NCBI GenBank assembly: GCA_944472135.2
Contig: OX235268.1
Coordinates: 11,662,589-11,726,588 of the forward strand
Length of the DNA stretch: 64,000 nt
Reading direction: 5' to 3'
DNA from: Trichobilharzia regenti
Lineage: Eukaryota; Platyhelminthes; Trematoda; Strigeidida; Schistosomatidae
Under the pieces are notes generated by a model that did not search any database, had not been told where the DNA came from, and worked only from the letters and a program-made list of their open reading frames with translations. Of this stretch, positions 11,071-22,423 are shown piece by piece (the stretch's first letter is position 1; every line of letters starts with the position of its first letter). The translations under genes and the position numbers were made by a program.

Positions 11071-11264
11071 TGTTACGAAGGTGACTGAGTCTTAGAACGA
11101 TGAGTGATGCTTGAAGCTTGAAAAGACGAATGAATCAAGGATTTAGGCTTTATTCAGTTTACAAAGAAGCCGGAATGGCTTAAACGTAAAAAGGAAAAAA
11201 GCGTGTTAATAGCGGTAGAGATAGGAATATGATTAGATACGTATTATAAGAAAAGTTCACAACA
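11071..11264 (-). mobile_element. Gypsy LTR, minus orientation, copy 1 (194 bp)
   Basis: On the minus strand it begins TGTTGTGAAC and ends TTCGTAACA, with TGTT/AACA termini. It is close to the plus-strand LTR at 12059-12249, including the segments aacacgcttttttcc and gactcagtcacc. It sits directly upstream of the gag on the minus strand, so it is the 5' LTR of that element. Its outer end abuts integrase sequence of the opposite orientation at 11265 with no spacer. Confidence 0.82.
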
Positions 11265-12058
11265 CCATTCTCTCTTGACGAGGTGCGCAATGTAACCAGT
11301 AAATGCGTGACATGCTGTGAGTTAAATCCTCACTTTTACAATCCCTCTAATTTCAAACAAGGCAACCCGACGTTTTGAAAGGTTAAGCATCCACTTCAAA
11401 GGACCTCTACCGTCAGCTAGGCGGAATCACTATCTGCTCACGCTGATCGATGAATATTCTCGATTCCCCTTTGCATTCGCCTGCCCCGACATGTCGTCTC
11501 AAACGGTGATGAATTGCTTCTGCCAACTGTTTTCGATTTTCGGTATGCCTTCTTACATACATACCGACAAAGGCGCTGTTTTCATGTCTACCGAATAACG
11601 GGCATTTCTTCTGAAGAAAGGCGTAGCAACCAGTCGTACTGCCTCATACAGTCCTCAAGCCAATGGGCAGGTCGAGTGCCTCAATGGAACACTTTGGCGT
11701 GCCATCACTCTAGCATTAAGATCACGGGGTCTACCAACGGCATAATGGGAGTGTGTTCTACTCGACGCCTTGCATTCCATCAGATCTTTGCTCTGTACTG
11801 CAACGAACGCCACGCCACACGAACGACTGTTTACCTATAACCGAAGATCGACATCTGGGGCAACTCTTCCTGCTTGGCTCACTGTACCAGGACCATTACT
11901 TCTCCGGCGGAGTGTTCATCAGTCCGAATTCGATCCCCTGGTTGAAGCGGTGGGGCTATTGAATTGTAACCCGTAATTTGCTCACGTTCGCTTCGGCAAT
12001 TTGCGTACCAGAAAAGAGTGACATAATGGCTCATTCTTTTTCAAGCGGCGGTGAATTT
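11265..12058 (+). pseudogene. Gypsy integrase fragment, plus strand, copy 1
   Basis: Closely matches 15579-16310 of the other Gypsy pol. Begins inside the N-terminal zinc region (SLDEVRNVTSKCVTCC in the homologous frame) and covers the core and C-terminal part, then reaches the LTR at 12059. It has several frameshifts, so only pieces stay open (for example 11514-11840). The core motif normally starting with Asp reads IHFKGPLP; HTDKGAVF and the ANGQVE Glu region remain. It is placed head-to-head with the minus-strand LTR-gag-protease. Confidence 0.82.
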
Positions 12059-12249
12059 TGTGAACCTTTTTTATTTTACGTATCTAGTCATATTCCTATC
12101 TCTGCCGCTATTAACACGCTTTTTTCCTTTTTACATTTAAGCCATTCCGGCTTCATTGTTAACTGAGTAAAGCCTGAATTCTTGGTCCAATCGTCTTTTC
12201 AAGCATCAAGCATCACTCATCGTTCTAAGACTCAGTCACCGTCGTTACA
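12059..12249 (+). mobile_element. Gypsy LTR, plus orientation, copy 1 (191 bp)
   Basis: TGTGAACC at the start and GTCGTTACA at the end, following the integrase fragment, so it is a 3' LTR. It is inverted relative to 11071-11264, with 794 bp of integrase between the two. The CR1-like LINE begins at the next base, suggesting the Gypsy element landed in that LINE. Confidence 0.8.
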
Positions 12250-13735
12250 GTGAGGAGATACCCAGTATCCTGCTAAAGTTCTTCAATCTGTCCTTAAATA
12301 ATGGCAGCTTCCCAGAGTGCTCGAAGGTGTCTTTTTTAACCCCTAGGCACAAACTAGTACCAACTACCTTTATCGAAAACTTCCGACCGATCAATATCAC
12401 GTCAGTAGTTTCCAGGGTTATGGAAAATTTTATAGGGCAAGATATTGCTTCATACCTCCACCTTCACAAAGTGTTTACTCCAGCACAACACGGCTTCTTG
12501 AAAATCGATCATGCTCCACCTGCCTACTTGACTACTTGGATGAAGTTACTGCCAAGCGTGATCATGGTTTGCATGTCGCACCTCTCTTCTTTGATTTCCA
12601 AAAAGCCTTTGATAAAGTCCCAAACAAGAGACTAATCCTTAAGCTAATGTCTTACAGGTTCCAACACCCTTTGTTATCCTGGCTCATTTCTCTCTTGGAA
12701 GATCGTTCCCAAGTTGTGAAATTTGCAAATAATTACTCGTCACAAAAAAGGAGTGATTCAGGGTAGTGTACTGGGTCCACTGCTTTTCGTAATCTACATC
12801 AACGACATCTGCAGCGTAATCAAGCATGGTACCCCATACCTCTTTGCTTACGACTTAAAGATTGTTTACAGCTCCCGCCATTCTACACTGAACGAGGGAT
12901 TCACACATATTCAAGATGATCTGGATAGGTTACATAACTGGAGCAATGACTGGCAACTGCCATTCAATCCTGATAAATGTGGTGTCCCATATTTCAATAG
13001 CTCCCATCCTAATTTCAGGTTACACCTAGGTGACTCTTTTCTCCGAAACCTCAATTCCATAAAAGACCTGGGACTTAACTACCCACAAAACATAGCTTTC
13101 AGTCAGTATGCAAAAGCACTTGTTTCTAAATACCGAAGACTCACAGGCTTGTTACATCGAAAAATGTACACAACTGAGGCTAAACTCCTTTTATACAAAG
13201 TCATGGTTCGTCCAGTACTTGAATACTGCACAATTCTCTTCGGTTTCATGCATGGGTATGACAGGGTTTGTATTGAAAGTATTCAGCGAAGTTTTACTCG
13301 ACGCCTATTATACAAACATGAAGGACTGAATTACGCTGATAGGTGCAAAATATATGGACTTCAGCCAATTTTGTTAAGGCGCCTGAAACTCAACCTTACA
13401 TTCTTCTTTCGCCTTTTACACGGCTACACCAAAAGCAGTAATCCAATAGCTTTCAACAATTTGCCCATAAATACTCTTAGGAATCGTGAAAATACTCTAT
13501 CCATAAGCCGGTACCAGACAAAACAGCGATCACGTTTCTTCAAAATACAGTACATTATGGAACGAACTTCCACTTACTGTACGAAGTTGCCGATCTCCTT
13601 CTGAATTCCAGCGTCTCCTTAACGAGTTTCTGTCAACAAAAGAGCTTCGGTCTACTTATCCATACTTTATCCATATGGGCTGCTCAACTAGTTTTAGTAC
13701 TACAGACCTCAGTGCGATACCCCAATTTGAGGAAA
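12250..13735 (+). pseudogene. CR1-like LINE reverse transcriptase, 5'-truncated, copy 1
   Basis: A non-LTR RT broken in several frames: fingers and palm in 12252-12766 (FRPINITSVVSRVMENF, QHGFLK, FFDFQKAFDKVP), palm to thumb in 12723-13604 (GVIQGSVLGPLLFVIYINDI), then a third frame with LWNELPLTVRSCRSPSEFQ to about 13735. The metal-binding motif reads FAYD in place of FADD, so the enzyme is dead. A run of A residues near 12753 marks the first frameshift, shared by all copies; this copy also lacks one A near 12500 that the copies at 45768 and 60815 keep. The endonuclease and ORF1 are absent. Confidence 0.85.
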
Positions 13736-14517
13736 CTCATTGGCCCGGCAACCGTACCGCATATATAACGTGATAAAACCAACCCAATCTTTCCCACATG
13801 CCTTTACCTAAGGTACGGTTGTTCAGCTTATTAGAGATCCTATCGATATTTCTTCAATCGGGTTTATAAACTCATAAGACCATCTATAATTTTCCTGGAC
13901 GTATAATCCCAAATCAGTTGTGATAGTTCTTCCATAATATAAGCAAACTGGTACTCTGTAATGTCTAAAGCATGCCATATGAAACGTGGCCAGGAAAACC
14001 TAGCAATAAAAAACTCAGCCAACCCACCATTTTCCCCAAGTTCATTCAACCTACCCTTATCCCTAATCGTACCACCATTCACTACACTCTACTAAGTAGA
14101 ATATCACTTAATTTGCTGCGGTACTCAAAACTCTTCAACCTTTTAGTTTTAAAAAAGACGTTTTAACTACTAACTGCACAGTGGCCGTTTAACTAACTTA
14201 CTGGTTTTCTCTTCACTGTAATCTTCATTAAGTTCGTCAGTATAATTATTTCCGAAAACCATTACATTAGCAACCATATCTTTTAAAATTTTACAAACAT
14301 ACTTATATTATTAGCATAATACACTGCACTATTTTTGAGTTGAATTGACTATCTTCAGTCAACAGTTACCCATTCTCATATAATTTTCTAAAATTCATAA
14401 TGTTAAAGCTATGTGGTATTTTTTCGATTGTATAGTTGATGAGTCACTTTGCAATGTGTAACGCACACCATATAAAATCGGTCGCCAAAATTTAGCATAA
14501 CAAGTTCTGCTAACCAG
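13736..14517. repeat. Noncoding AT-rich segment after the LINE, part of the triplicated block
   Basis: No supportable gene; short frames here are not conserved in any recognisable protein. The part from about 14440 (ttgcaatgtgtaacgcac, then ataaaatcgg) resembles a diverged unit near 63140-63230, so it looks like an old tandem repeat. The three copies agree up to taaccag/tgaccag at 14511-14517. Confidence 0.5.
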
Positions 14518-15480
14518 AATGCTTATCAACAAATCGCTCTAAGGAACGAAAATAAACCATATACTGCTTTCGAGGCTTGTCGGAAACTTTACCAATTTCG
14601 CCGAATTCCTTTTGTTGTTACCAATGTCGTAGCTTGTTTCCAACGCATTATCGATGAATTGATCAGTAAAGGAAAACTCACAAGCACGTCTGCCTACATT
14701 GACAATGTCACTATCTGCGGCGAAACTCAGGAGGAACAAGACAAAAATCTAAACAAGTTTATGGTAGCAGCACGCAGTTATGGAATAACGCTTAATGATT
14801 CCAAAAGTGTGATCTCAAGCAGAAGCATAAAATTACTCGGTTATGAAGTTTCAACGTGGGTTATTAAACCAGATCCCGATCGGCTAAAACCTCTTCGTGA
14901 TCTAGAACCACCCACAGATATCAAATCTCAACAATGGGCCGTTGGATTATTTGCTTATTATTCACAGTAGATCTCTCGCTTCTCAGATAAAATCCACCCA
15001 ATAGTACATAGTCAGATTTTCCCTCTTGATATCGAAACTCGAAATGCTTTTGACAAACTGAAAGACGACTTAGAACGTGCAGTCATTGTGGTAGTTGATC
15101 CGAAAGCACCCTTTGTTGTTGAGACAGATGCTTCAGATGTCTCAATCGCAGCCACATTAAACCAGAATGGTAAACCTGTCGCCTTCTTTTCTCGAAGCCT
15201 CTCTCGAAGTGAGAAACATCATTCATCGCTTGAGAAGGAAGCCTATGCCATGGTTGAAGCTATTCGTAAGTGGAAGCAGTACCTTCTCGGAAATCACTTC
15301 AAACTTGTCACTGATCAACGTGCAGTAGCATTCATGTTTGACAAGATTCATAAAGGCAAAATCAAGAACGATAAAATAATGCGTTGGAGAATTGAACTAT
15401 CCCCTTATCAATATGACATCATTTATCGTCCTGGAAGGGATAATCAAGCTGCTGACACATTTTCTCATAGTTTCTGCGGT
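14518..15480 (+). pseudogene. Gypsy reverse transcriptase-RNase H, left B arm
   Basis: One frame with a TAG at 14968-14970. RT motifs: FRRIPFVVTNVVACFQRI, then the catalytic box reading YIDNVTI where YxDD is expected, so the second Asp is Asn; then LNDSKSVI and LLGYEVS. RNase H follows from about 15088: FVVETDASDVSI, SLEKEAYAMVEA, LVTDQRAV and the IIYRPGRDNQAADTFSH end. The N-terminal RT half and protease are missing; the fragment starts exactly where the triplicated block stops (14517). Family by these motifs is Ty3/Gypsy. Confidence 0.88.
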
Positions 15481-16362
15481 TCCTTGCAGTCAGTGTGCGA
15501 CTTAAAATTTCTCCATGACTCTATGTGTCATCCTGGAGTTGTCCGAATGATGCGTTTTGTACGCTCGAGGAACCTTCCATTCTCCCTTGACGAGGTGCGC
15601 AATGTAACCAGTAAATGCGTGACATGCTGTGAGTTAAATCCTCACTTTTACAATCCCTCTAATTTCAAACAAGCAACCCGACGTTTTGAAAGGTTAAGCA
15701 TCCACTTCAAAGGACCTCTACCGTCAGCTAGGCGGAATCACTATCTGCTCACGCTGATCGATGAATATTCTCGATTCCCTTTGCATTCGCCTGCCCCGAC
15801 ATGTCGTCTCAAACGGTAATGAATTGCCTCTGCCAACTGTTTTCGATTTTCGGTATGCCTTCTTACATACATACCGACAAAGGCGCTGTTTTCATGTCTA
15901 CCGAATAACGGGCATTTCTTCTGAAGAAAGGCGTAGCAACCAGTCGTACTGCCTCATACAGTCCTCAAGCCAATGGGCAGGTCGAGTGCCTCAATGGAAC
16001 ACTTTGGCGTGCCATCACTCTAGCATTAAGATCACGGGGTCTACCAACGGCATAATGGGAGTGTGTTCTACTCGACGCCTTGCATCCATCAGATCTTTAC
16101 TCTGTACTGCAACGAACGCCACGCCACACGAACGACTGTTTACCTATAACCGAAGATCGACATCTGGGGCAACTCTTCCTGCTTGGCTCACTGTACCAGG
16201 ACCATTACTTCTCCGGCGGAGTGTTCATCAGTCCGAATTCGATCCCCTGGTTGAAGCGGTGGGGCTATTGAATTGTAACCTGCAATTTGCTCACGTTCGC
16301 TTCGGTAATGGACGTTGAGATATAGTTGCTCTTCATCATCTGGCAAGCAAAGGCGCAATTCA
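15481..16362 (+). pseudogene. Gypsy integrase, left B arm
   Basis: Follows RNase H in frame. The zinc region HDSMCH ... SKCVTCC is intact (HHCC). The core begins IHFKGPLP, with His where the first catalytic Asp belongs; HTDKGAVF and ANGQVECLNG keep the second Asp and the Glu. Frameshifts occur near 15780 and there is a stop after FMSTE. The C-terminus reads QFAHVRFGNGR and, on the mirror copy, goes on through EDIVALHHLASKG. No LTR follows. Confidence 0.85.
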
Positions 16363-16689
16363 AAGGCTTTGTTACTTTTTCGCCTGTTATTTCTTAATTC
16401 TTTTTTTTACTCCATAGGCGACTTTTTATTAGGTCTCTCGACGATAGTGTTAAATATTTAGTCCTATTCTTTCATAGAATATAACTTTTACGGTTAAAGC
16501 TATCCGTTATAGATAGTGTCCACCTAAGTGCTACTGTTATAGCATCTTCGCATTTAGACTATTTGTATGGGGTATCTTAATAGTCTATTTCGATACTTTT
16601 ATTCGTACAGACTGTTAATTGCATACAGAACTAGACAGTTTATATCCTCAACACTCTTAAACGGACATTACAGACACATTGCTCATTCT
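16363..16689. other. Gene-free stretch between Gypsy integrase and LINE
   Basis: AT-rich, with runs such as ttctttttttta, and no open frame of interest. It may be the 5' untranslated part of the following LINE, but I see no boundary motif. Confidence 0.4.
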
Positions 16690-18453
16690 CTTATAATTAA
16701 GAATTGTAAGGCTGTTCTAAATGCCAATGATCCAAACTAAGCGTCTAACTCCACTGTCTGTTTCACATCGCAGTAAAAAAATCAAACCAAACAGAATAAT
16801 TTGGCCTGCAGGAGGTGAGAGCACTACATCTGTTGATTTAACAACTAAATATAAGTCTGCTGCGGTAGACACGTCAAGTCCGGACATTAAACTCCCCTCA
16901 CTTGCTTGAGTAGTAAACAACATCATGGATGGTATGCACACTGATACTACATGTAATGATCTAGGCCTCGTAGACACTTGCAAAGCGTCTTGCGATAAGA
17001 ATCACACCGCAAACATTTCGGCTTCTATCACTTATCCAGTTTTTTGTTCTTCACCTAGTTGTGAAGATAAAATCGAAGAACTATTTTCTATAATTAGGAG
17101 GCCTAAAGTTAAGATGTCAAAACTGGCACTGCCTAGTGAGACTGGCAGTAGTAGTACTTCACCCAGAAAGTTACCACTAACCGCAAAGCTGATAAACTAC
17201 GTTGCAACTGAAGTATATCAACGTGTAGTGCGCGAGAAGAACATACTTGTGTATAACAAACCGGATAATTCTCAGATCAACAAGGTCAAAAGCACTCTTT
17301 TGAATGCATGCTCTATGAACAACGTCCCATGCAGCTGCCATCGACTAAGAAAGTCTCAGAAAAATAAATCTTGCCCACTTGTGTTGAAATTTGACTCTTC
17401 CTCTAATGCTGACATCTTTTAAAGTAGGCAAAGACTACTAAAAAATATGCGTTACCACACGATTAAGTTAGCTCGTGACAAAACGCCGATCCAGAGAATG
17501 ACTTATATGACCGATTCTAAAACCGTGAATCCCACCTCCTCTACAACACCCCTGAGCACCCACAATTCTGTAGAGGCAGAGCGAAGGGGTGTGAACCTTC
17601 CTGTACAAAGCACATCATATTCAGAAACGAACTTTCGTGAAAATATAAGGTCCAAAAATGGTTCGGTGTATAACCATTAACTAGGAAGGAAATCCACCGT
17701 AGATCTAGACTCCTCTGATAACGATCCCTGTACCCCGGTGACAAACTGCAGTACATCACACCCAGTATTCCCCAAATCCAAGCAGTTTCAATTCCAGGAA
17801 GTTGAAAAGTGGGGCTTTCAGTTCGTCCACAAAGACAATGCATAATGAGAGACTATTACCACACACTTATTCAGATGCTCACAGTTTGATAACACACCTC
17901 TCTCCAGAAACAAATATTCACAAAGCCGAAAGAGATAAAAACCGTAAAACACAATCCGAACCTCGTAGCTACCTGTCCAAAAAAGTAAACCCTCGCATCA
18001 CTATAAGCCAAAAGATTGATACACTTAACCATAGGACGTCGAGTAGGGGTGACGTAAATCGCAACAATTCGAGTCAGTTTAGCTTGCTTGGTAGGTCACC
18101 TCGACCTATTTACATGCCCATACTCAGCAGGACTGACCATCCAGCGATCAGCACTTTTGCTGAAACGATATTACCATTATTTTAATTAAGGTTCACAACA
18201 TGACCTCAAACATACTACAAATGCTCACCACTCTCCACAGGTTTCGTCCCCCCAATATAGATATGACAGCTCATACAGCAATGCCTAAATACTGCCTAGA
18301 GCTCACTTTACATGACTCAGGCAATTCACTTCTATATACTTTTCTTCTGATAGCCAATCTTCTTTACGTTCGAACTTACTTGAACACGGAAATATAACTG
18401 ACCCCCTCTCAACTTCTAGCTTTCCTAGGGCATCTACAGACACAGATATTTCA
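16690..18453 (+). pseudogene. CR1-like LINE ORF1, decayed, left B arm
   Basis: The clearest part is 16925-17422 (165 codons). Its C-terminal half has the RNA-binding ORF1 pattern: ILVYNKPDNSQINKVKSTLL, then a Cys, a CHRLRKS stretch and CPLVLKFDSSSNADIF. A frameshift at about 17420 is followed by NMRYHTIKLARDKTPIQR, which normally continues the same domain. From 17700 to 18400 there are only short frames rich in Ser, Thr and Asn, consistent with the low-complexity tail of a LINE ORF1. ORF1 protein binds the element RNA. Identification as CR1-like rests on pattern and on the endonuclease-RT downstream. Confidence 0.65.
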
Positions 18454-18849
18454 TTGTCGTCTGAGGACACTATGATTGAATCTCATCACCAGCTACTTCA
18501 AGACATGGCTAAAATCTTAAGATATGACTCGGCTAATCCCAACATAGTCCTTATTAATGCGAGGTCAGCTGTAAACAAAATGGCATACATCCAATCCCTA
18601 CTACTGATTAGCCAAACTACAGCACTAATGATCACTGAAGCTTGGTGCACAAGTGAAATAAATGATGATTTCTTTCACTGCGAAGGCTACTCATTTTTCA
18701 GGAAGAACAGATCAGTTGGGCGGGGTGGAGGATGCATTATCTATATTAAATCCGACTGCAGAGCTGTGCACTATGATGACCCCAACCTGGATATATGTGA
18801 TACATTATGGGTGACACTCTACATCAACCACAACCTCTATTCCCTGTAA
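18454..18849 (+). pseudogene. CR1-like LINE ORF2 endonuclease N-terminus
   Basis: The frame has NIVLINARSAVNKMAYIQSLL, LMITEAWC and FFRKNRSVGRGGGCIIYI, the conserved opening of an apurinic-type (EEP) endonuclease of Jockey/CR1 LINEs, including the Glu of the TEAW motif. It stops after about 90 residues of the domain at LWVTLYINHNLYSL; the rest of the endonuclease is deleted. Confidence 0.8.
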
Positions 18850-19520
18850 GTTCACAAAAAACCTTAGAAATTATCAGCTTTTCTTTAGATAATATTAAGA
18901 AAGCAATCACTTCTCTCAAAAGTTCAAACAACCCAGGTCCTGATATGATTCCCTCAACGTTTTAAAATACGGTGGTGAAGACGTTCCTATTCTTCTTCTT
19001 AAATTGTTCTCTACCTCTCTATCAACTGGAACATATCCAGATGCATGGGAAACGATGCACATTACCCCTAGTATAAGTCAGGCTCCCTTTCAAGTGTCAT
19101 GAGTTACAGACCCATTAACCTAACTTCTGTTATTTCAAGGGTTCTGGAAAAGATCGTGAAAAGAGCCATTTTCGACTTCCTCTCTCAAGAGAAACTTATC
19201 ACTCCTTATCAACATGGTTTCATGAAGTCACGTTCTTGCACGACATGTCACTTACAATTTTTTGACCACATCTCACAACTTGAAGATTCCAGTATGATCA
19301 CAGTTATCGTATACTTAGATCTTAGTAAAGCCTTTGACACTGTGGGCCACCGACTGTTAATATCAAAATATCAAAATTAGAAACAGTCCTACCCCAAAAT
19401 CTTCCTCATCTCTGCTGAACAAATATTTCATTAACAACGGGTTAGAAGGGGTATGTGACAAACTAAAAATTAGAGATCTAATACGGCACTCCTCTGACCC
19501 TCACTGTTAGCTCCCGAAAT
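18850..19520 (+). pseudogene. CR1-like LINE ORF2 RT fragment (internal deletions)
   Basis: After the endonuclease deletion the reading continues with DNIKKAITSLKSSNNPGPD, then through frameshifts into 19099-19380: SYRPINLTSVISRVLEKIVK, YQHGFMKSRSC and YLDLSKAFDTVGH (motif A with its Asp). The motif C region (FADD-type) is absent; sequence jumps to a short C-terminal-looking tail (YFINNGLEGVCDKLKIRDLI). It was a LINE RT and is now incapable of activity. It differs clearly from the LINE at 12250. Confidence 0.78.
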
Positions 19521-20253
19521 CTGTGAACTCTATGTTTCACACCACTTTCACTATGACTGCTTTCACAACCCTAGTCACCTAATCTTAATCAGCCTTAAAT
19601 TTTAAAATGTTTTTTCCTTCTTCAAATATTTTTGCATATATCCCTGATAATATTGTATTATGGGTATTTCAGTATGCTTAGGTTCAATGTCAAGTTCCAG
19701 ATGCAAATCAACTGAAGACGACTGGTAATTAAATATCTCTGGAGCCCGCCCAGCGCTATACGTAAGCACTGTCAAGCTCTACGCAAATTAAGGCCCAAAT
19801 AGTGGTTGTATAAATATTCAAATAAACGGTAAGTTTTAAGTAGTAGTGAATCATATCGTATTACTCTATAACTATAATCCTGTGTGTTCAAATTTTCTAG
19901 AACAACACATTATAACTTCCCACTACTTATTTGCTCAATGCTGCACGATTATTCCCTGATTTTCTAAACTATATTTGTTTATATCTAAAATGAATGTTAT
20001 CTTACTATTCTATTACTATAATCCTGTGTATTCAAATTTTCTAGAACAACATATTATAACTTGTGAGTGACTGTATGAGGGACGTCCTCGATGTTATACG
20101 ACGGTTTAAGTATCTTAGGCAAACGATGGAGTAGGGCGGAAAAAGTGCAATCCGCTGGTCTTTCGATGCTGATATTATGGACAGAATAATTGGAGATAAT
20201 TCTGTGAATCTTTGGCTGGGTGTTTTTATCAATCAGTTTTTTATTGTTGACGT
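19521..20253. repeat. AT-rich stretch with a 144-bp-spaced direct repeat
   Basis: No gene. About 55 bases around 19863-19918 (ataatcctgtgtgttcaaat, then ttctagaacaacacattata) recur at 20006-20061 with three or so changes, offset 144. It ends at the BEL LTR start at 20254. Confidence 0.6.
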
Positions 20254-20608
20254 TGTAAATGTAGTTGGAGATTGAACGATCAATTCATGGTTCTTTGCAC
20301 AGACGTAACTTCCTGTATTTTCCTGGAGGCATCAATACACCAGTCATCGTCTCAACGGTCGTTGTTCAGAAGGAAGATCAAAACCGTCAGAAGTAATATC
20401 ATGATTTATTATTGTAATATTTGTTCATAGACCTTAGTTATTATGCTGCTCATATGTTGGTGTTAGAATAAAGAATTCTCGAGTCGCCAATCGGTGTTTT
20501 GGTTTTTGCGTCCGTTAGTACTAAGCGTCTCTGAAAGGCTTCGAGGGACAGCGAGAGGCCCGGCGTAGCAAGAGCTGGGCATTAACGGTTTTTGAGACGT
20601 GATTGACA
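20254..20608 (+). mobile_element. 5' LTR of BEL-derived element 2 (355 bp)
   Basis: TGTAAATG at the start, TGACA at the end; colinear with the 356-bp LTR at 9598-9953 with many substitutions, so it is an older relative. Downstream, ttggtgaca occurs twice at 20618-20650, within a repeated (ttctgac)(ggttggtgaca) leader where a primer-binding site would lie. It contains agaataaag near 20466. Confidence 0.82.
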
Positions 20609-20753
20609 ATTTCTGACAGTTGGTGACATTTCTGACGGTTGGTGACAGTTTGTTACATTTTGAATAGTCTCCGTCAACCTTTCCTGGTGCTGGCCAAGTC
20701 TTCTTTGAGCAAGCGTTATCGGGAACTTTCTGGAATTTTGGTTACGTCCACTG

Positions 20754-21483
20754 ATGCCTGGGTCAAAGAAGGGACAGAGCGTCTTGGAAGCAAACAGGAA
20801 AGTAAGTCATGTTGACTTGTATGTTACTTGTAACTATGTGTCTGATGTAAAGCCTAACATGGTTGATGTTACTGTTTCGCCGTCTAGAGATAATAGGAGT
20901 ATCAAACTCCCTAAATTTGAACCACGGTGTTTCGACGGAAACCCAGCTGATTATTTACAGTTTGCAAACGAGTTTAAAATCATGTCGAGTGTTTTTTTTA
21001 TTAAATGATGAAATGAAGTTAATGTACCTGATGAGGTACTGCCCTGGAGTTGCTGCAAGAGCTATACAGTGCTGTAAGTTTATGAAGCCAAAAGAGGGGT
21101 ACTATCAGGCTATGAGCATACTACGTCAAAGGTTTGGAAGACCTTCGATGATTGTAGGGAAATTATTCGAGGCTGTTAAGAATAATGGTGGTCAATCACA
21201 AGATGACTCCAAGGCACTCACTGAGTTTTTGGATAATCTGTTGACTTACAAGAATGCATTGATTTCGATGAATTGCATGAGCGACCTCAACTCGAGTTTT
21301 GTCCTAGAAGTAAAAGCGAGACGCCTACCTACTCGACTGCAAAGGAATTGGGTGAAGATAAGCTCCCGTATAGAGGATAAAGGCATCGAGCCAAAGGTCG
21401 ATGATATTCTGAAACTGGTAAAAGATAGTGTCAATCAATCTATGAGCACGTTTGGCAGTTTATTGCATCTCACACTTGAATAG
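20754..21483 (+). pseudogene. BEL-derived element 2 gag
   Basis: Starts with ATG at 20754 (MPGSKKGQSVLEANRK), nearly the same N-terminus as the BEL gag at 3573. The frame breaks in a T run near 20993 and continues in the next frame from FFLLNDEMKLMYLMRYC to LLHLTLE, where a stop at 21481-21483 ends it. Conserved blocks: FDGNPADYLQF, ILRQRFGRPSMIV, RRLPTRLQRNW. Length and order match the DUF1759 gag core. It lacks the following zinc knuckle in the same open frame. Confidence 0.85.
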
Positions 21484-21509
21484 AGCAGTCTGAGGGCAAA
21501 ACGTAATCA

Positions 21510-22423
21510 TTGATGACTAAAGGGTCCCAGAGAGGTGGATATCGCGAAGGCTCTATGGTGTCTAGTAATGCAGATAGACTTAGTGAGTGTAACAGGTTTC
21601 GTGGTACATCCTCAACATATAAGTTACAAGGTGCAAGACAAACACGGTTGTGTTTTACACGTTTGCAAGATGTTCATACAAAGATGAACTATGAATCTGT
21701 GAGCAAGTTTAGTGATAAGCTAAATGTCAAATCAAGGTCTGACTCCGAATTGTGTGACGACAATGGTGCGGTGAAGAAGCCTGTAGTTGCAACTGGTAAG
21801 CCATTGTTGAACAGAGTTTCACAGAAGAGAGTTACAGTTTCAGAGTGCAGTTCTGACTCCACAAGTTTACAAGATATTACTATTCAGAGTGAAGGTTTAA
21901 AACCTCTAATGATTTGTGAGGAGGAACCAAAGTTGTCTACTTCTGTTATTAAGAGTTTAAAAATGATGAAATTGACGGTAAAGTGAATATTCGTGATAAT
22001 GATCATGATAGTGCACATTTGTCTTTGGTTGATCATGATGAGATGAGGGGAAAGCCTACTGCTGCTAAGTTGAACAAAGGTTCTGTACAACTTGAAGGTG
22101 AAGTGGAATTAAATGCAGATGCAGTTGCAGAAGGTATGGATACTTGTGAGACCGTCAGTGTAATTGATCAGCGTGTAGCCCACCTATCATCAGATGCTAG
22201 TGCTAAACCGGAGCTGATAGTGAAAGACAGAAGTGGTGGTAGTCTTGCAGTTAGACAACTTTCTGAAAGCCGAACAACAACAGCTTCTGATCCACCGCTA
22301 AGTTCATCAACTGGTATCAATCAGTCATTGTTGGTGTTGTCATCCACAATGAGAAAGACGCCTATCAACTCAAGTACCTTGTGCAATGACTTTGATAGTA
22401 TTGATGCATTTGAAAAGACGTAA
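21510..22423 (+). pseudogene. Element 2 remnant: broken zinc knuckle and acidic tail of unknown origin
   Basis: Two open frames (21510-21986 and 21983-22423). The first begins in the gag frame and still aligns with the BEL gag: RLSECNRF, then GARQTRLCFTRLQDVHTKMNY, where the knuckle Cys positions 2 and 3 and the Gly are Arg, Tyr and Asp. After that the sequence is Ser/Asp/Glu-rich and unlike the BEL protease; I do not recognise it. No RT, RNase H or integrase follows: the element passes directly to its 3' noncoding region. This looks like a non-autonomous derivative. Confidence 0.6.

Larger units (their letters stand above)
3893..14517 (+). repeat. Direct repeat block, first copy
   Basis: This 10.6 kb block matches 52178-62831 in the same orientation with an offset of 48285 (BEL part) rising to 48310-48314 after the 26-bp duplication and small indels. 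It contains BEL gag to LTR, the Gypsy gag/LTR/integrase mosaic and a CR1-like LINE. It ends where a Gypsy RT fragment begins; the other copy continues into a different flank at that point. Confidence 0.93.

Noticed and set aside
11514..11962. Overlapping open frames over the Gypsy integrase fragment
   Set aside because: Off-frame reads of a frameshifted integrase; the true frame has the HTDKG and ANGQVE motifs.
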